From: an uncultured Bacilli bacterium
Lineage (GTDB): Bacteria; Bacillota_I; Bacilli_A; RF39; UBA660
NCBI GenBank assembly: GCA_910583745.1
Contig: CAJTZC010000001.1
Coordinates: 134,365 to 198,364, forward strand
Length of the DNA: 64,000 nucleotides
Direction: 5' to 3'
Shown here: positions 35,128 to 43,470 of the stretch, piece by piece
Numbering within the stretch: position 1 is the first letter of the stretch
Layout of the letters: every line of letters starts with the position of its first letter
Made by a program: the position numbers and the translations under genes
The notes under the pieces: model-generated
What the model was told of the DNA's origin: nothing
The model's database searches: none
The model's input: only the letters and a program-made list of their open reading frames with translations

Positions 35128-37545
35128 ATGAAGAAAAAAAGAATACTGACTTATCTGGCTGCGTTCGTTTTGCCAGTGCTTATCTTTTTGTTGTGTGCCC
35201 TCTTGAACAGCTATCTCCCTTTCGGGGACGAGGTGCTGAATGCCTATGATTCGTACACACAATATCCGGGCATTTTGTTGGAAACGCTTCGCGGGTTGAA
35301 AAGTGGGAATCTCTTCTACTCTTTTAAAGGTGGGCTAGGTTTTTCTCTTTTTGGGACGGCCACGTATTATGCGTTCAGCCCCCTTCAGCTGTTGGCTCTT
35401 TTGGCAACTCCGATGAACTACCCTTATTTCATCGCATTTATGACGTTTTTGCGGTTCGGTCTATTGGGTTTGACCATGTGTTTTTATCTCGACCATAAAA
35501 AGCTTAGAGCGACACATACTGTCCTTTTCAGTACCTTGTTTTCTTTGATGGGCTTTACGAGTGCTTATTATTATAATTTCATGTGGGTGGATGCCATTAT
35601 CCTGTTGCCTTTGGTCATACACGGGTTGGACAAGCTTATCGATGGAGAGGAACCAACTTTCTATATCGTCTTTCTTGCCGCGACGATTTTCGTCAACTAT
35701 TATATAGGATATATGGTCTGTATTTTTTGTCTTTTATGGTTTTTCTTTCGAACTGTGGGTGAACAGAAGAAAGGATTGTTTAAGCGGTTTCTTTGGTGCT
35801 CGTTCCTTGCCGGGTGCACGTGTGCGGTCGTCCTCTTGCCTAGCTTTTTCGCTCTCATGGCCGGGAAAGCAGAGATGTATGGTTTTACCGAGTATTTCGG
35901 TATCTCCAAGAATGCACTTTCGTTTCTCTATACTTTGATGCCGTGTTCTTTTCAGATGTCGGACCAATCTTCCGGACCTGGGCTCATCTATTCCGGAATC
36001 TTGTCCGTAGTCGCGACGGTCTTCTACTTCTTTCTTCCGACTGTCCCTAAGAAGAAAAAACTAGTTACTTTGGCCATCTTGCTGTTCTTCTACCTCTCTC
36101 TCTCTCTCCATTTTTTGAACTATGCTTGGCAATTTTTTCAAAGTCCGATTTGGTGGCCGAGTCGCTTCTCGTTTTTGTTTTCTTTCTTTGTCTTATGCAT
36201 CGCGTCAGAGACTTTGAACGACTTGGACCATTTGCAGGTGCCTCTCAAATCAAAAGTTTGCATCTCCATCGTCGGGGTCGTCGGCATCGTTTTGAGTGCC
36301 TTCTATAAGTGGAACAGCGTTCCGAATACACAGGTATTCACCTATTTTTACTTAGGATTCAGTCTATTGATCTTTCTCGAACTCATCTTCTTGCTCGATA
36401 AAAAGGGATTTTTGGTGATGATTATGCTCTTCACTTTTGTCGAAGTTTCTTTGAACACTTTCAACAACTTAAAGACCAACTATCGATATGTGTCTGTATC
36501 CAACTACCACTATTTAAAGAAGGACATGCCCGAGGTCATCGAAAAACTGAATGTGGAAAACGACGGTCTTTTCTACAGGTTAGAGATGACGAAGAAGTTT
36601 ACCTCGAACGATGGCATGTATTTCGGATACAACGGATTGAACTTTTTTAGCTCCGTGCGCAATGGGAAGACGATGAAGATACTCGAGCGATTGGGTTTGG
36701 ACGTCTACAACGATTGTCACGTGGAACTGCAAAACTTCGACCCCGTGTCTTTGAGTCTTCTCGGTGTCAAATATCTCTATGGAAGCGCTCCTTATTTTGA
36801 AGAGGTGGAAAACCGTCTTTTGGTACATCCTTATCCCCTCTCTTTGGGGTTCCTCGTCGAGGAAGACGTCAAAGACTTCGAGTTAGGAGAAGACAGTTTT
36901 GTGAACAAGAACGAACTCGTCAAGACGATGACGGGTCTCGACGACGACTTGTATACTCGAATCGACCACGAGAAGTTCGAGTACAAAAAAGAGGGATACG
37001 AGAATGTCTACGAATTGCATTTTACGAGCGACGGACATTACTTGCTGTTTTTGGAGGATTTGGGAGGCGACATCACCGTCGACGGCGTGATGAACAGTAT
37101 CGATAAAAAGATGATAGAGATTCAAAAAGGTTCGGAAGTCTCCATCGCTTATAGAATCGTCACCGACTATCAGGAAGAAGAAGTCTATTTGACTGCTTTA
37201 CATGTCGACCGGTATGAAGAACACATGACCCAGCTCGACGAAGTCATGGAAGCTCGCACGAATGTGAACGGACATCTCGTCGAAGGTGTCGTCGAGGTAT
37301 CAAAGGACAAGTCTTTTCTTTTCACGAGCATCCCTTTTGAAGAGGGAATGACGGTCTCTGTCGATGAAGAAAAAGTCGACTTCGACGTCGTATTGGGTGG
37401 TTTCATCGGTCTAGAACTTTCTTCCGGACAGCACGTGGTCACCGTCGATTACCAACCGCAGGGGTTAAAGGCGGGAGCGATAATCAGTGTAACCAGTGTT
37501 GCCATGACGGTCTTCTATTTACAAAAGAGGAGAAAAGCTCTATAA
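35128..37545 (+). CDS. yfhO: YfhO-family membrane glycosyltransferase
   Basis: An 805-aa membrane protein with 12-14 hydrophobic helices in the first 480 residues and a large outside domain, then a last helix near the end. FGDEVLNAYDSYTQYPGILLETLRG and KGGLGFSLFGTATYYAFSPL are the conserved YfhO N-terminal loops (GT-C fold). The start at 35128 has GAGG at good spacing. An ATG at 35113 has none. In Bacillus the CsbB/YfhO pair glycosylates lipoteichoic acid: CsbB makes the lipid-linked sugar and YfhO transfers it outside. The GT2 gene 20 bp downstream fits this pairing. Confidence 0.88.
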   Translation: MKKKRILTYLAAFVLPVLIFLLCALLNSYLPFGDEVLNAYDSYTQYPGILLETLRGLKSGNLFYSFKGGLGFSLFGTATYYAFSPLQLLALLATPMNYPYFIAFMTFLRFGLLGLTMCFYLDHKKLRATHTVLFSTLFSLMGFTSAYYYNFMWVDAIILLPLVIHGLDKLIDGEEPTFYIVFLAATIFVNYYIGYMVCIFCLLWFFFRTVGEQKKGLFKRFLWCSFLAGCTCAVVLLPSFFALMAGKAEMYGFTEYFGISKNALSFLYTLMPCSFQMSDQSSGPGLIYSGILSVVATVFYFFLPTVPKKKKLVTLAILLFFYLSLSLHFLNYAWQFFQSPIWWPSRFSFLFSFFVLCIASETLNDLDHLQVPLKSKVCISIVGVVGIVLSAFYKWNSVPNTQVFTYFYLGFSLLIFLELIFLLDKKGFLVMIMLFTFVEVSLNTFNNLKTNYRYVSVSNYHYLKKDMPEVIEKLNVENDGLFYRLEMTKKFTSNDGMYFGYNGLNFFSSVRNGKTMKILERLGLDVYNDCHVELQNFDPVSLSLLGVKYLYGSAPYFEEVENRLLVHPYPLSLGFLVEEDVKDFELGEDSFVNKNELVKTMTGLDDDLYTRIDHEKFEYKKEGYENVYELHFTSDGHYLLFLEDLGGDITVDGVMNSIDKKMIEIQKGSEVSIAYRIVTDYQEEEVYLTALHVDRYEEHMTQLDEVMEARTNVNGHLVEGVVEVSKDKSFLFTSIPFEEGMTVSVDEEKVDFDVVLGGFIGLELSSGQHVVTVDYQPQGLKAGAIISVTSVAMTVFYLQKRRKAL

Positions 37546-37565
37546 TGAAACTGTGGTGATGTAAA

Positions 37566-38507
37566 ATGAAGTTGAGCGTTATAATACCAGCTTGCAACGA
37601 AGAAGAGAGTATCGATATCATCTATAACAACATTATGAGTGTTTTGGAAGATATCAATTTTGAAGTCATCTTCGTCGACGATGGTTCTACAGATAAAACG
37701 CTTCAAGTCTTGGAATCGGTCTATAAGAAAGACCCGAAGCGCGTAAAAGTGATAAGCTTCAGTAGAAACTTCGGCAAGGATGCGGCCATCTATGCAGGAC
37801 TAGAAAATGCAAATGGCGAGTATTCGGTTGTCATCGATGCCGACATGGAACAAGACCCTAAGTATCTCATTAGGATGTTGAAATTTTTGGAAGACAATAA
37901 GAATTATGACCAAGTCGCGATGGTCATAAAAAAACGCAAGGCAGGAAACCTCTTTAAGCGATTTGGTGCGAAGATGTTCTACATATTTATCAATTTCTTG
38001 AGCGACACGAAATTCGAGCAAGATGCGAGTGACTTCCGCATGTTCAACTCGACGGTCAAAGATGCTCTTTTGAAGCTTCCTGAGAAAAATCGATTCTCGA
38101 AAGGAATATTCAACTGGGTCGGTTTCAATACGAAGTATATGGAATACGACGTCGGAACGAGGATAAAGGGAAAGACAAAGTTCAATTTTTCTGCCTCGGT
38201 CAAATATGCCATCAACGGCATCGTCGGATTTTCGACGCGACCTTTGAAACTGGCTTCTCTCTTCGGTTCGATTATCTCCCTTACAGGTTTTGGGTATTTG
38301 GTCTATGTCTTGATTAAAACTCTCGCGTTTGGAGCAGATACTCCTGGGTTTGCAACTATCGTGTGTCTCATCTTGTTTTTAGGCGGTATACAGCTCATCG
38401 CTATCGGCATACTGGGCGAATATCTGTCTAGGATGTTCATTGAGACGAAGAACAGACCTATCTATATCGCGAGAAAAAAAATCGGTTTTGAAGATGAAAT
38501 TCTTTAG
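37566..38507 (+). CDS. csbB: CsbB/GtrB-type polyprenyl-phosphate glycosyltransferase
   Basis: A 313-aa GT2 enzyme: VIIPACNEEESI at the start, DDGSTDKT (nucleotide binding), DADMEQDP (metal-binding DxD region) and FKxxxGxxMFYxxxNFLS/DFRMF blocks of the DPM1/GtrB family. Two C-terminal membrane helices (about 235-258 and 268-292) end in a short tail. It builds an undecaprenyl-phosphate sugar on the inner face. YfhO, just upstream, is the probable partner that uses it. A terminator follows at 38517. Confidence 0.87.
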   Translation: MKLSVIIPACNEEESIDIIYNNIMSVLEDINFEVIFVDDGSTDKTLQVLESVYKKDPKRVKVISFSRNFGKDAAIYAGLENANGEYSVVIDADMEQDPKYLIRMLKFLEDNKNYDQVAMVIKKRKAGNLFKRFGAKMFYIFINFLSDTKFEQDASDFRMFNSTVKDALLKLPEKNRFSKGIFNWVGFNTKYMEYDVGTRIKGKTKFNFSASVKYAINGIVGFSTRPLKLASLFGSIISLTGFGYLVYVLIKTLAFGADTPGFATIVCLILFLGGIQLIAIGILGEYLSRMFIETKNRPIYIARKKIGFEDEIL

Positions 38508-38516
38508 AAAACATGT

Positions 38517-38544
38517 CTACGGATTTGGACCGTAGTCTTTTTTT
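38517..38544 (+). terminator. Terminator after the yfhO-csbB pair
   Basis: CTACGG / CCGTAG 6-bp stem with a T-rich tract (TCTTTTTTT). Confidence 0.8.
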
Positions 38545-38599
38545 GTCTTTTTTTTACTCTGTTTTGGGGCTCCAAACTTTTATTGGGGCAAATGTCGTA

Positions 38600-38628
38600 T
38601 TGCCATTTTTATCTGTTTGTGGTATACT
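38600..38628 (+). promoter_or_regulatory. Promoter of the tandem paralogue pair
   Basis: A -35 TTGCCA (38600-38605), a 17-bp spacer and a -10 TATACT (38623-38628), 27 bp before the start codon of the first gene. Confidence 0.75.
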
Positions 38629-38654
38629 CTCTCATTAACGGGGAGGGGTTTTTT

Positions 38655-39662
38655 ATGAATGATTTTGACCACGTGGTCATGCGGCATTATTTGAAATTAT
38701 TTGGTTGCCATTTGCAGGAATATCAGTGTTATTATGAATCAGGAATTCCTTATGGCCCTTCCATAGACGAATTGGTCGAAGTCGAACCTGAACACCTCAT
38801 AGCGCTTTTCGATTTATTTATAAGAAAACTCGATGAAAATTTCTTGGCCTTAGAACAGTTTTCCAAGGAACAAACTGTGGAAGAGAACGAGGCTCGCATC
38901 ATCGACAGAGAAGATGCAATTATTTCGGACGTATGTTTGAAAGCTGTCGTCTATCTGTTGAGTCGATACGAGGAAGAGTACGATGAGATTATCAACGCGG
39001 TGCGAAATTTACCTTTTTATGAGATAGTAAAAGCTTTCAAAATGGGCACTTCTTTGGCCTACTGCCTATTTAAAAGTTATATCTGCTTTTTAGTAGAAAA
39101 TTTAAGCAATCGTCTATGTTATCTGGACGTGGTTTCAACTATAAATAAAAACCCTTGGCTGCGCGATTTAATAGACAATAAGGGATTCGACACTTTAAAC
39201 CATAAGGCGAGAACCGTTCTAGAAAAAATGGTGAACGTCGTCACTTTGGATAAAAACTTTTTTAGACAGTTAGACGATTATTTTAACGATTTCGAGAGAG
39301 ATGGTTTATTGTGCAAATACGCGCCAGAATTTACTAGCTCTCTTCCAGATATCCGAAAGTTCAAGCAGTACCAAATTAGAATTATGCTTGCCGATGTCTA
39401 TAGGACTTTGAAGAGTTACAGCCTCGACGATATGCAAGAAGAGGAAACCAGTAAGCTGGCCATCTTGGAAATCGTCGAAGAGAGAATTTTTTCAGAGAAC
39501 TATACTCTACCCGAGGAGGAGACAGTGAGGCATGCACTTTATAGACAGTTTTATCTCTCTTTGGAGGAAAAGTCTCTTTGGAGTGCACAGTTGCAAACTC
39601 TCGAAGAACACGATTGTGTCAAAATTTTAAAACCGGTCAATCCACTCTACTTTTTGGATTAG
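38655..39662 (+). CDS. Unknown cytosolic protein, paralogue A
   Basis: A 335-aa all-helical-looking acidic protein starting MNDFDHVVMRHY. The start is fixed by GGGGAGGGG 6 bp upstream. It has no signal, membrane helix or known motif. It aligns along its whole length with the next gene: the KAVVYLLSRY/KAVIYMLSNY block, the NHKARTVLEKMV/NDKARWGLKNVV block, the DDYFNDF/DAYFNDY block, the KFKQYQIRIMLADVYR/AFKKYQLGLLMSDVYR block, and the shared C-terminus LKPxNPxYFLD. I do not recognise the family. Duplication of a whole gene with strict conservation of the C-terminus suggests a partner-binding tail. Confidence 0.85.
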   Translation: MNDFDHVVMRHYLKLFGCHLQEYQCYYESGIPYGPSIDELVEVEPEHLIALFDLFIRKLDENFLALEQFSKEQTVEENEARIIDREDAIISDVCLKAVVYLLSRYEEEYDEIINAVRNLPFYEIVKAFKMGTSLAYCLFKSYICFLVENLSNRLCYLDVVSTINKNPWLRDLIDNKGFDTLNHKARTVLEKMVNVVTLDKNFFRQLDDYFNDFERDGLLCKYAPEFTSSLPDIRKFKQYQIRIMLADVYRTLKSYSLDDMQEEETSKLAILEIVEERIFSENYTLPEEETVRHALYRQFYLSLEEKSLWSAQLQTLEEHDCVKILKPVNPLYFLD

Positions 39663-39678
39663 AAGGAGATGTTTCTAT

Positions 39679-40701
39679 ATGGATAAAATGGATAGCCATA
39701 TGGGTACTTTTTATCTCCAACTCGTCTGTGACGAATTTGGCGTAGATAGACCTTCGAAAGAATTTCTCTTGCAACCTTCTCGCGAAGTTTTAGAAGAACT
39801 GTATAGCGAGTTTTTAGGTACTGCAAAGCAGTATGCGACTTTCTCGCACCTGACAGTTTTGAGCGAAGTCGATCGAGACCTTCTCGAGACCGACAATTTC
39901 GATAATCAAGTGTTCGAGAACGAGAAAGAACAGATAGCGCTCATCTTCAAAAAAGCCGTCATCTACATGCTCTCTAACTACCAGGATACCAATGAAGGTA
40001 TTCTCAATCGCATTTTAGCTGTGCCGATGAGCGAATTGACTCGCGAATTTTTAGCACAGACTTCCTTTTCAAAAGAGATATTTCAGTTTTACATTTTCTA
40101 TCTGATTCAAAGACGATTCGGCGACATCACTATTGGAGACGAGGAAAATTTGGAGACGAAATATGCTTGCCTCGAAACGTTGGAACACAATCGAGGATTT
40201 ATGACTATCAACGATAAGGCACGATGGGGGCTCAAAAATGTCGTCTTAAGCATTTCGAATAGAACGCCTCGTCTAGAAGATGCCGCGCATTTCCTCGATG
40301 CTTACTTCAATGACTATACATCCTTGGGGTTAAGTGCAAGCTTTGCAAATGAGTTTAGTGGTAGCAAAGAAGAGATTCGCGCCTTTAAAAAATACCAACT
40401 CGGACTTTTGATGAGTGATGTCTATCGCTATCTCAAAGGAACAATGCTTCAGGATAGAGCATTGGACGACTATGAATCGGAAGCAGAAGATGAAGATGAC
40501 TTTTTAGAACTCTTGGAGAGCTATTTAGAATACGGGGATATCGACGTCTTACCTTCCAAAAAATTTCGGCATGAGCTGTACAGGAAGTTTTATTTTATAT
40601 TGGTGACAGATGTTTCGCTAGCACCTTTGACTGCCGAATTGGAAAAAGATTCTCGCACTCACATCCTCAAACCTTTAAACCCCATTTACTTTTTAGACTA
40701 A
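39679..40701 (+). CDS. Unknown cytosolic protein, paralogue B
   Basis: A 340-aa tandem paralogue of the preceding gene, 16 bp downstream with an AGAAGGAG site. The same helical layout and the same C-terminal LKPLNPIYFLD are kept. An acidic insertion (ESEAEDEDDF) occurs near residue 267. The pair probably acts together, perhaps as a hetero-oligomer. No function can be assigned. Confidence 0.85.
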   Translation: MDKMDSHMGTFYLQLVCDEFGVDRPSKEFLLQPSREVLEELYSEFLGTAKQYATFSHLTVLSEVDRDLLETDNFDNQVFENEKEQIALIFKKAVIYMLSNYQDTNEGILNRILAVPMSELTREFLAQTSFSKEIFQFYIFYLIQRRFGDITIGDEENLETKYACLETLEHNRGFMTINDKARWGLKNVVLSISNRTPRLEDAAHFLDAYFNDYTSLGLSASFANEFSGSKEEIRAFKKYQLGLLMSDVYRYLKGTMLQDRALDDYESEAEDEDDFLELLESYLEYGDIDVLPSKKFRHELYRKFYFILVTDVSLAPLTAELEKDSRTHILKPLNPIYFLD

Positions 40702-40724
40702 AAAAATGCCAAATGGCATTTTTT
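40701..40724. terminator. Bidirectional terminator
   Basis: AAAAATGCCA / TGGCATTTTT hairpin with A-tract and T-tract on either side. It separates the paralogue pair (plus strand) from the exported-protein gene (minus strand). Confidence 0.9.
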
Positions 40725-40732
40725 ACATGGTT

Positions 40733-41530
40733 CTAGGGAGTTGTGCTTATGATTTTGTAAGTGCTTATGAGTTCTGTTATGAGTCTGTCGCAGTCTGGCA
40801 TGACGATGTATTCTTGCAATATGCCGTATTCGCCTTCCACAGGGACTTCGTTGGGAGTAGGAATTAAGCGATAGATTTTGTTTTTGTCTATCTTCGCTTT
40901 TATTTGGCATGGAGAATTTTCACAAATTCCTAATGTATCATCGTACCAAATCTCTGCTCCTCCTTCGAGTGCAATCGTACTCGATGCGTTGAGCATCTCA
41001 ATCGGCGCGCCTGGATTTAACGGTACCAAATCTTGATTGAATATGTAGTAATTTCGCGTATTTTGAAGATTTCTATAATCTAGAATTGTGAGGTAGTTTT
41101 TACCGTCCAATCCTTTGATGAATTTGAAGTTGTCTACGTTAAATGCTTTTTTTATGAAGTCGGAGGTGAATACCTCTTCTGTGTTCTCCTCTTTTTTGTT
41201 TCCCTCGTATTGGAATACATTTACATCGTCGAATTTTCCTTTTATCGAGAACGTATCTTTCTGTTCTTCGAGAGAAAAGTCGATTTGCAGTTTCTTTTTT
41301 GCTCCGTTTATCGTGATGTCGTATATCTGCTCGAGCATTGTATCTTCTTTCCGTTCGGAACTTCGAAAGCGTATGCTGTCCTCTTTACTCACAGAGGGTT
41401 GATTCGTGTCCTCAGTATTCGGAAGTTCACTTTTGGATTTATTATCGAGATTTAATCTCATGTAAGTGAGACTGGAACCTAAAAAAACGGCAAAAACCCC
41501 GACAAGAATATACCTGAATATCCTTTTCAT
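40733..41530 (-). CDS. Membrane-anchored exported protein, unknown
   Basis: A 265-aa protein with an N-terminal helix (residues 6-24) and an outside domain rich in Asp/Glu/Asn. It carries a single cysteine pair (CENSPC, about residue 212) that could form a disulfide. A linker of about 50 residues (KSKSELPNTEDTNQPSVSKED) precedes a beta-rich domain. It has no recognised family. Convergent with the paralogue pair and monocistronic. Confidence 0.75.
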   Translation of the reverse strand: MKRIFRYILVGVFAVFLGSSLTYMRLNLDNKSKSELPNTEDTNQPSVSKEDSIRFRSSERKEDTMLEQIYDITINGAKKKLQIDFSLEEQKDTFSIKGKFDDVNVFQYEGNKKEENTEEVFTSDFIKKAFNVDNFKFIKGLDGKNYLTILDYRNLQNTRNYYIFNQDLVPLNPGAPIEMLNASSTIALEGGAEIWYDDTLGICENSPCQIKAKIDKNKIYRLIPTPNEVPVEGEYGILQEYIVMPDCDRLITELISTYKIISTTP

Positions 41531-41584
41531 GCCAACTCCTCTTTTCTTGACTTAATTATAAAATAGATTATGTTTTTTTACAAG

Positions 41585-41615
41585 AAAAAAAGCTCGACAT
41601 GTCTGCGAGCTTTTT
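41585..41615. terminator. Terminator of uvrC
   Basis: AAAAAGCTCG / CGAGCTTTTT hairpin with T-tracts on both strands, lying between uvrC and the next minus-strand gene. Confidence 0.9.
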
Positions 41616-41638
41616 AGGCGATTCCCCTTTTATGGTCT

Positions 41639-43402
41639 TCAATGGTCCATAGAGTCTAAGTAATTTTTCAAATTAATTGCGATGTTTTCGGGAATCAACT
41701 CGGATATTTCATCGACCGAGGCATTCTTTATCGCTTTGAGACTTCCGAACTTCTTAATCAGCGCTTTTCTTCTCTTTTCTCCGAGACCTTCGATGTTATC
41801 TAAGACACTTTGGATAGAGCCTTTGCTCCTGATGGCACGGTGGTAGTTTATCGTAAACCGGTGCACTTCGTCCTGAATGCGCGTGAGATAATGGAAGAGA
41901 TTTGAAGTTCTATCTAAGGGGATGACATTCAAATCTTGGTCGACCAAATCGTTCGTCCTGTGTTTGGAATTCTTTTTTAATCCGACCATCTTGATATCGA
42001 GGTTTAGACTCTCTAAGACTTCGCGCGCGGCATTTATCTGGTTCTCGCCTCCGTCTAGAATGATGAGGTCGGGCCGTTCGGTCTTTTCCATGAGCATTCT
42101 ATAATATCTCCTATAAAGAACTTCCTTCATCGTGTTGTAGTCGTCGTTCTTTTCGAGACTGATTTTAAATTTTCGATAGTCGTTTTTCGATGGGTGTCCA
42201 TCTTTAAATACGACCATCCCGCTTACTGAGTATTCGCCAAACAGATTCGAGTTATCGTAGACGTCGATTCTGTAGAGTTTTTCGAGGCCCAATAACTTTC
42301 TCAACTCTTCGTTGGCATCTATCGTGCGAGATTCATCCTTTTTGATCGTCTCGAATTGGTTTTGTAGAGATATTTTTGCATTCGTTTTTGCCATCTCGAG
42401 CAGTTTTTTCTTGTTGCCCTTTTGGACGTGTAAGACTTTCGTTTTTAAGACGTCACCTAGTACCTCTCTATCGAGCTCTTCATTGACGATTATCTCATTC
42501 GGAAGCTCGTTTTTCGTGTAGAAAAGACCGATGAAATATTCTATCTCGTCGATGTACTCCTCCATGATAGGAAAAATTTCGTTTTTGTTTCCTAAGAGCT
42601 TGCCATGTCGTATGAAGAATATGTTGATGCTGATGTAGCCCGATTCGACGTAGTAGTTGATGATGTCCCTATCTACGAGGTCTGTGAGTTCAACCTTCTG
42701 TCTTGCGAGAATCATAGACATGTAGTCGAGTTCCTGTTTTAATTCTAATGCGATTTCGTAGTTCATCTGTTCACTGTGGTATTCGATTTTGTCCATAATC
42801 TTCTTCTTTATGAGCGTGTCATTTCCACGAAGGAAAGAGATGATTTCGCTTTCCATGTTGTCTATCTCTTCGTGGGCGACGGCTTTCGTACAATAACCGA
42901 GACACTCTTTGATGTGATAGTATAGGCAAAGTTCTTTCGGGTTTCCCTCGCACTTTTTTAAGGGATAAAGCCTATTGATGAGGTTCACGATGCGCCTAGC
43001 AGCATATTGGTTTGGAAACGGACCGAATAGACGCCTATCTTTGGCTTTTTTGACATTCAAATAGCGGACAATTTTTAGTTTTGGATATGGCTTACGAATG
43101 TATTCTATATAAGGATAGCTCTTGTCGTCGCGAAGTAAAATGTTGTATTTGGGGTCGTACTTCTTTATCAGGTTGAGCTCCAAGATAAAGGCTTCGTTCT
43201 CCGTGTTTGTGACGATGTACTTGAAATACACGATTTCGCTTACGAGTCTCTTCGTCTTCCCCGTCACTCTTCCGGTGAAATAAGAAGAAAGCCGATTCTT
43301 TAAGTCTTTGGCCTTTCCGACATAGATGACTATGTCGTTTTTATCGTACATCTGGTAAGAACCTGGTAGATGTGGGACGAGACTTAACTCTTCTTTAAAC
43401 AT
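41639..43402 (-). CDS. uvrC: Excinuclease ABC subunit C
   Basis: A 587-aa nucleotide-excision-repair nuclease. It has a GIY-YIG domain (LPGSYQMYDKNDIVIYVGKAKDL, about residues 10-90), Cys-containing CEGNPKELCLYYHIKECLGYC, a UVR helix pair (about 190-225), the RNase H-like domain (RIDVYDNSNLFGEYSVSGMVVF, LILDGGENQ) and C-terminal HhH motifs (DNIEGLGEKRRKALIKKFG). The start at 43402 has GAGGTGA at good spacing. The upstream ATG at 43420 has none. A TATAAT lies at 43424-43429. Confidence 0.95.
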   Translation of the reverse strand: MFKEELSLVPHLPGSYQMYDKNDIVIYVGKAKDLKNRLSSYFTGRVTGKTKRLVSEIVYFKYIVTNTENEAFILELNLIKKYDPKYNILLRDDKSYPYIEYIRKPYPKLKIVRYLNVKKAKDRRLFGPFPNQYAARRIVNLINRLYPLKKCEGNPKELCLYYHIKECLGYCTKAVAHEEIDNMESEIISFLRGNDTLIKKKIMDKIEYHSEQMNYEIALELKQELDYMSMILARQKVELTDLVDRDIINYYVESGYISINIFFIRHGKLLGNKNEIFPIMEEYIDEIEYFIGLFYTKNELPNEIIVNEELDREVLGDVLKTKVLHVQKGNKKKLLEMAKTNAKISLQNQFETIKKDESRTIDANEELRKLLGLEKLYRIDVYDNSNLFGEYSVSGMVVFKDGHPSKNDYRKFKISLEKNDDYNTMKEVLYRRYYRMLMEKTERPDLIILDGGENQINAAREVLESLNLDIKMVGLKKNSKHRTNDLVDQDLNVIPLDRTSNLFHYLTRIQDEVHRFTINYHRAIRSKGSIQSVLDNIEGLGEKRRKALIKKFGSLKAIKNASVDEISELIPENIAINLKNYLDSMDH

Positions 43403-43446
43403 AGCAGTCACCTCTTTCATTATTATACTACAAAAAGCGAAAATTT

Positions 43447-43470
43447 AAAAAGTCTAGATGACTAGACTTT
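43447..43470 (-). terminator. Terminator after the ABC exporter gene
   Basis: AAAGTCTAG / CTAGACTTT perfect 9-bp stem and T-rich tail on the minus strand, overlapping the stop codon of the ABC gene. Confidence 0.85.
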
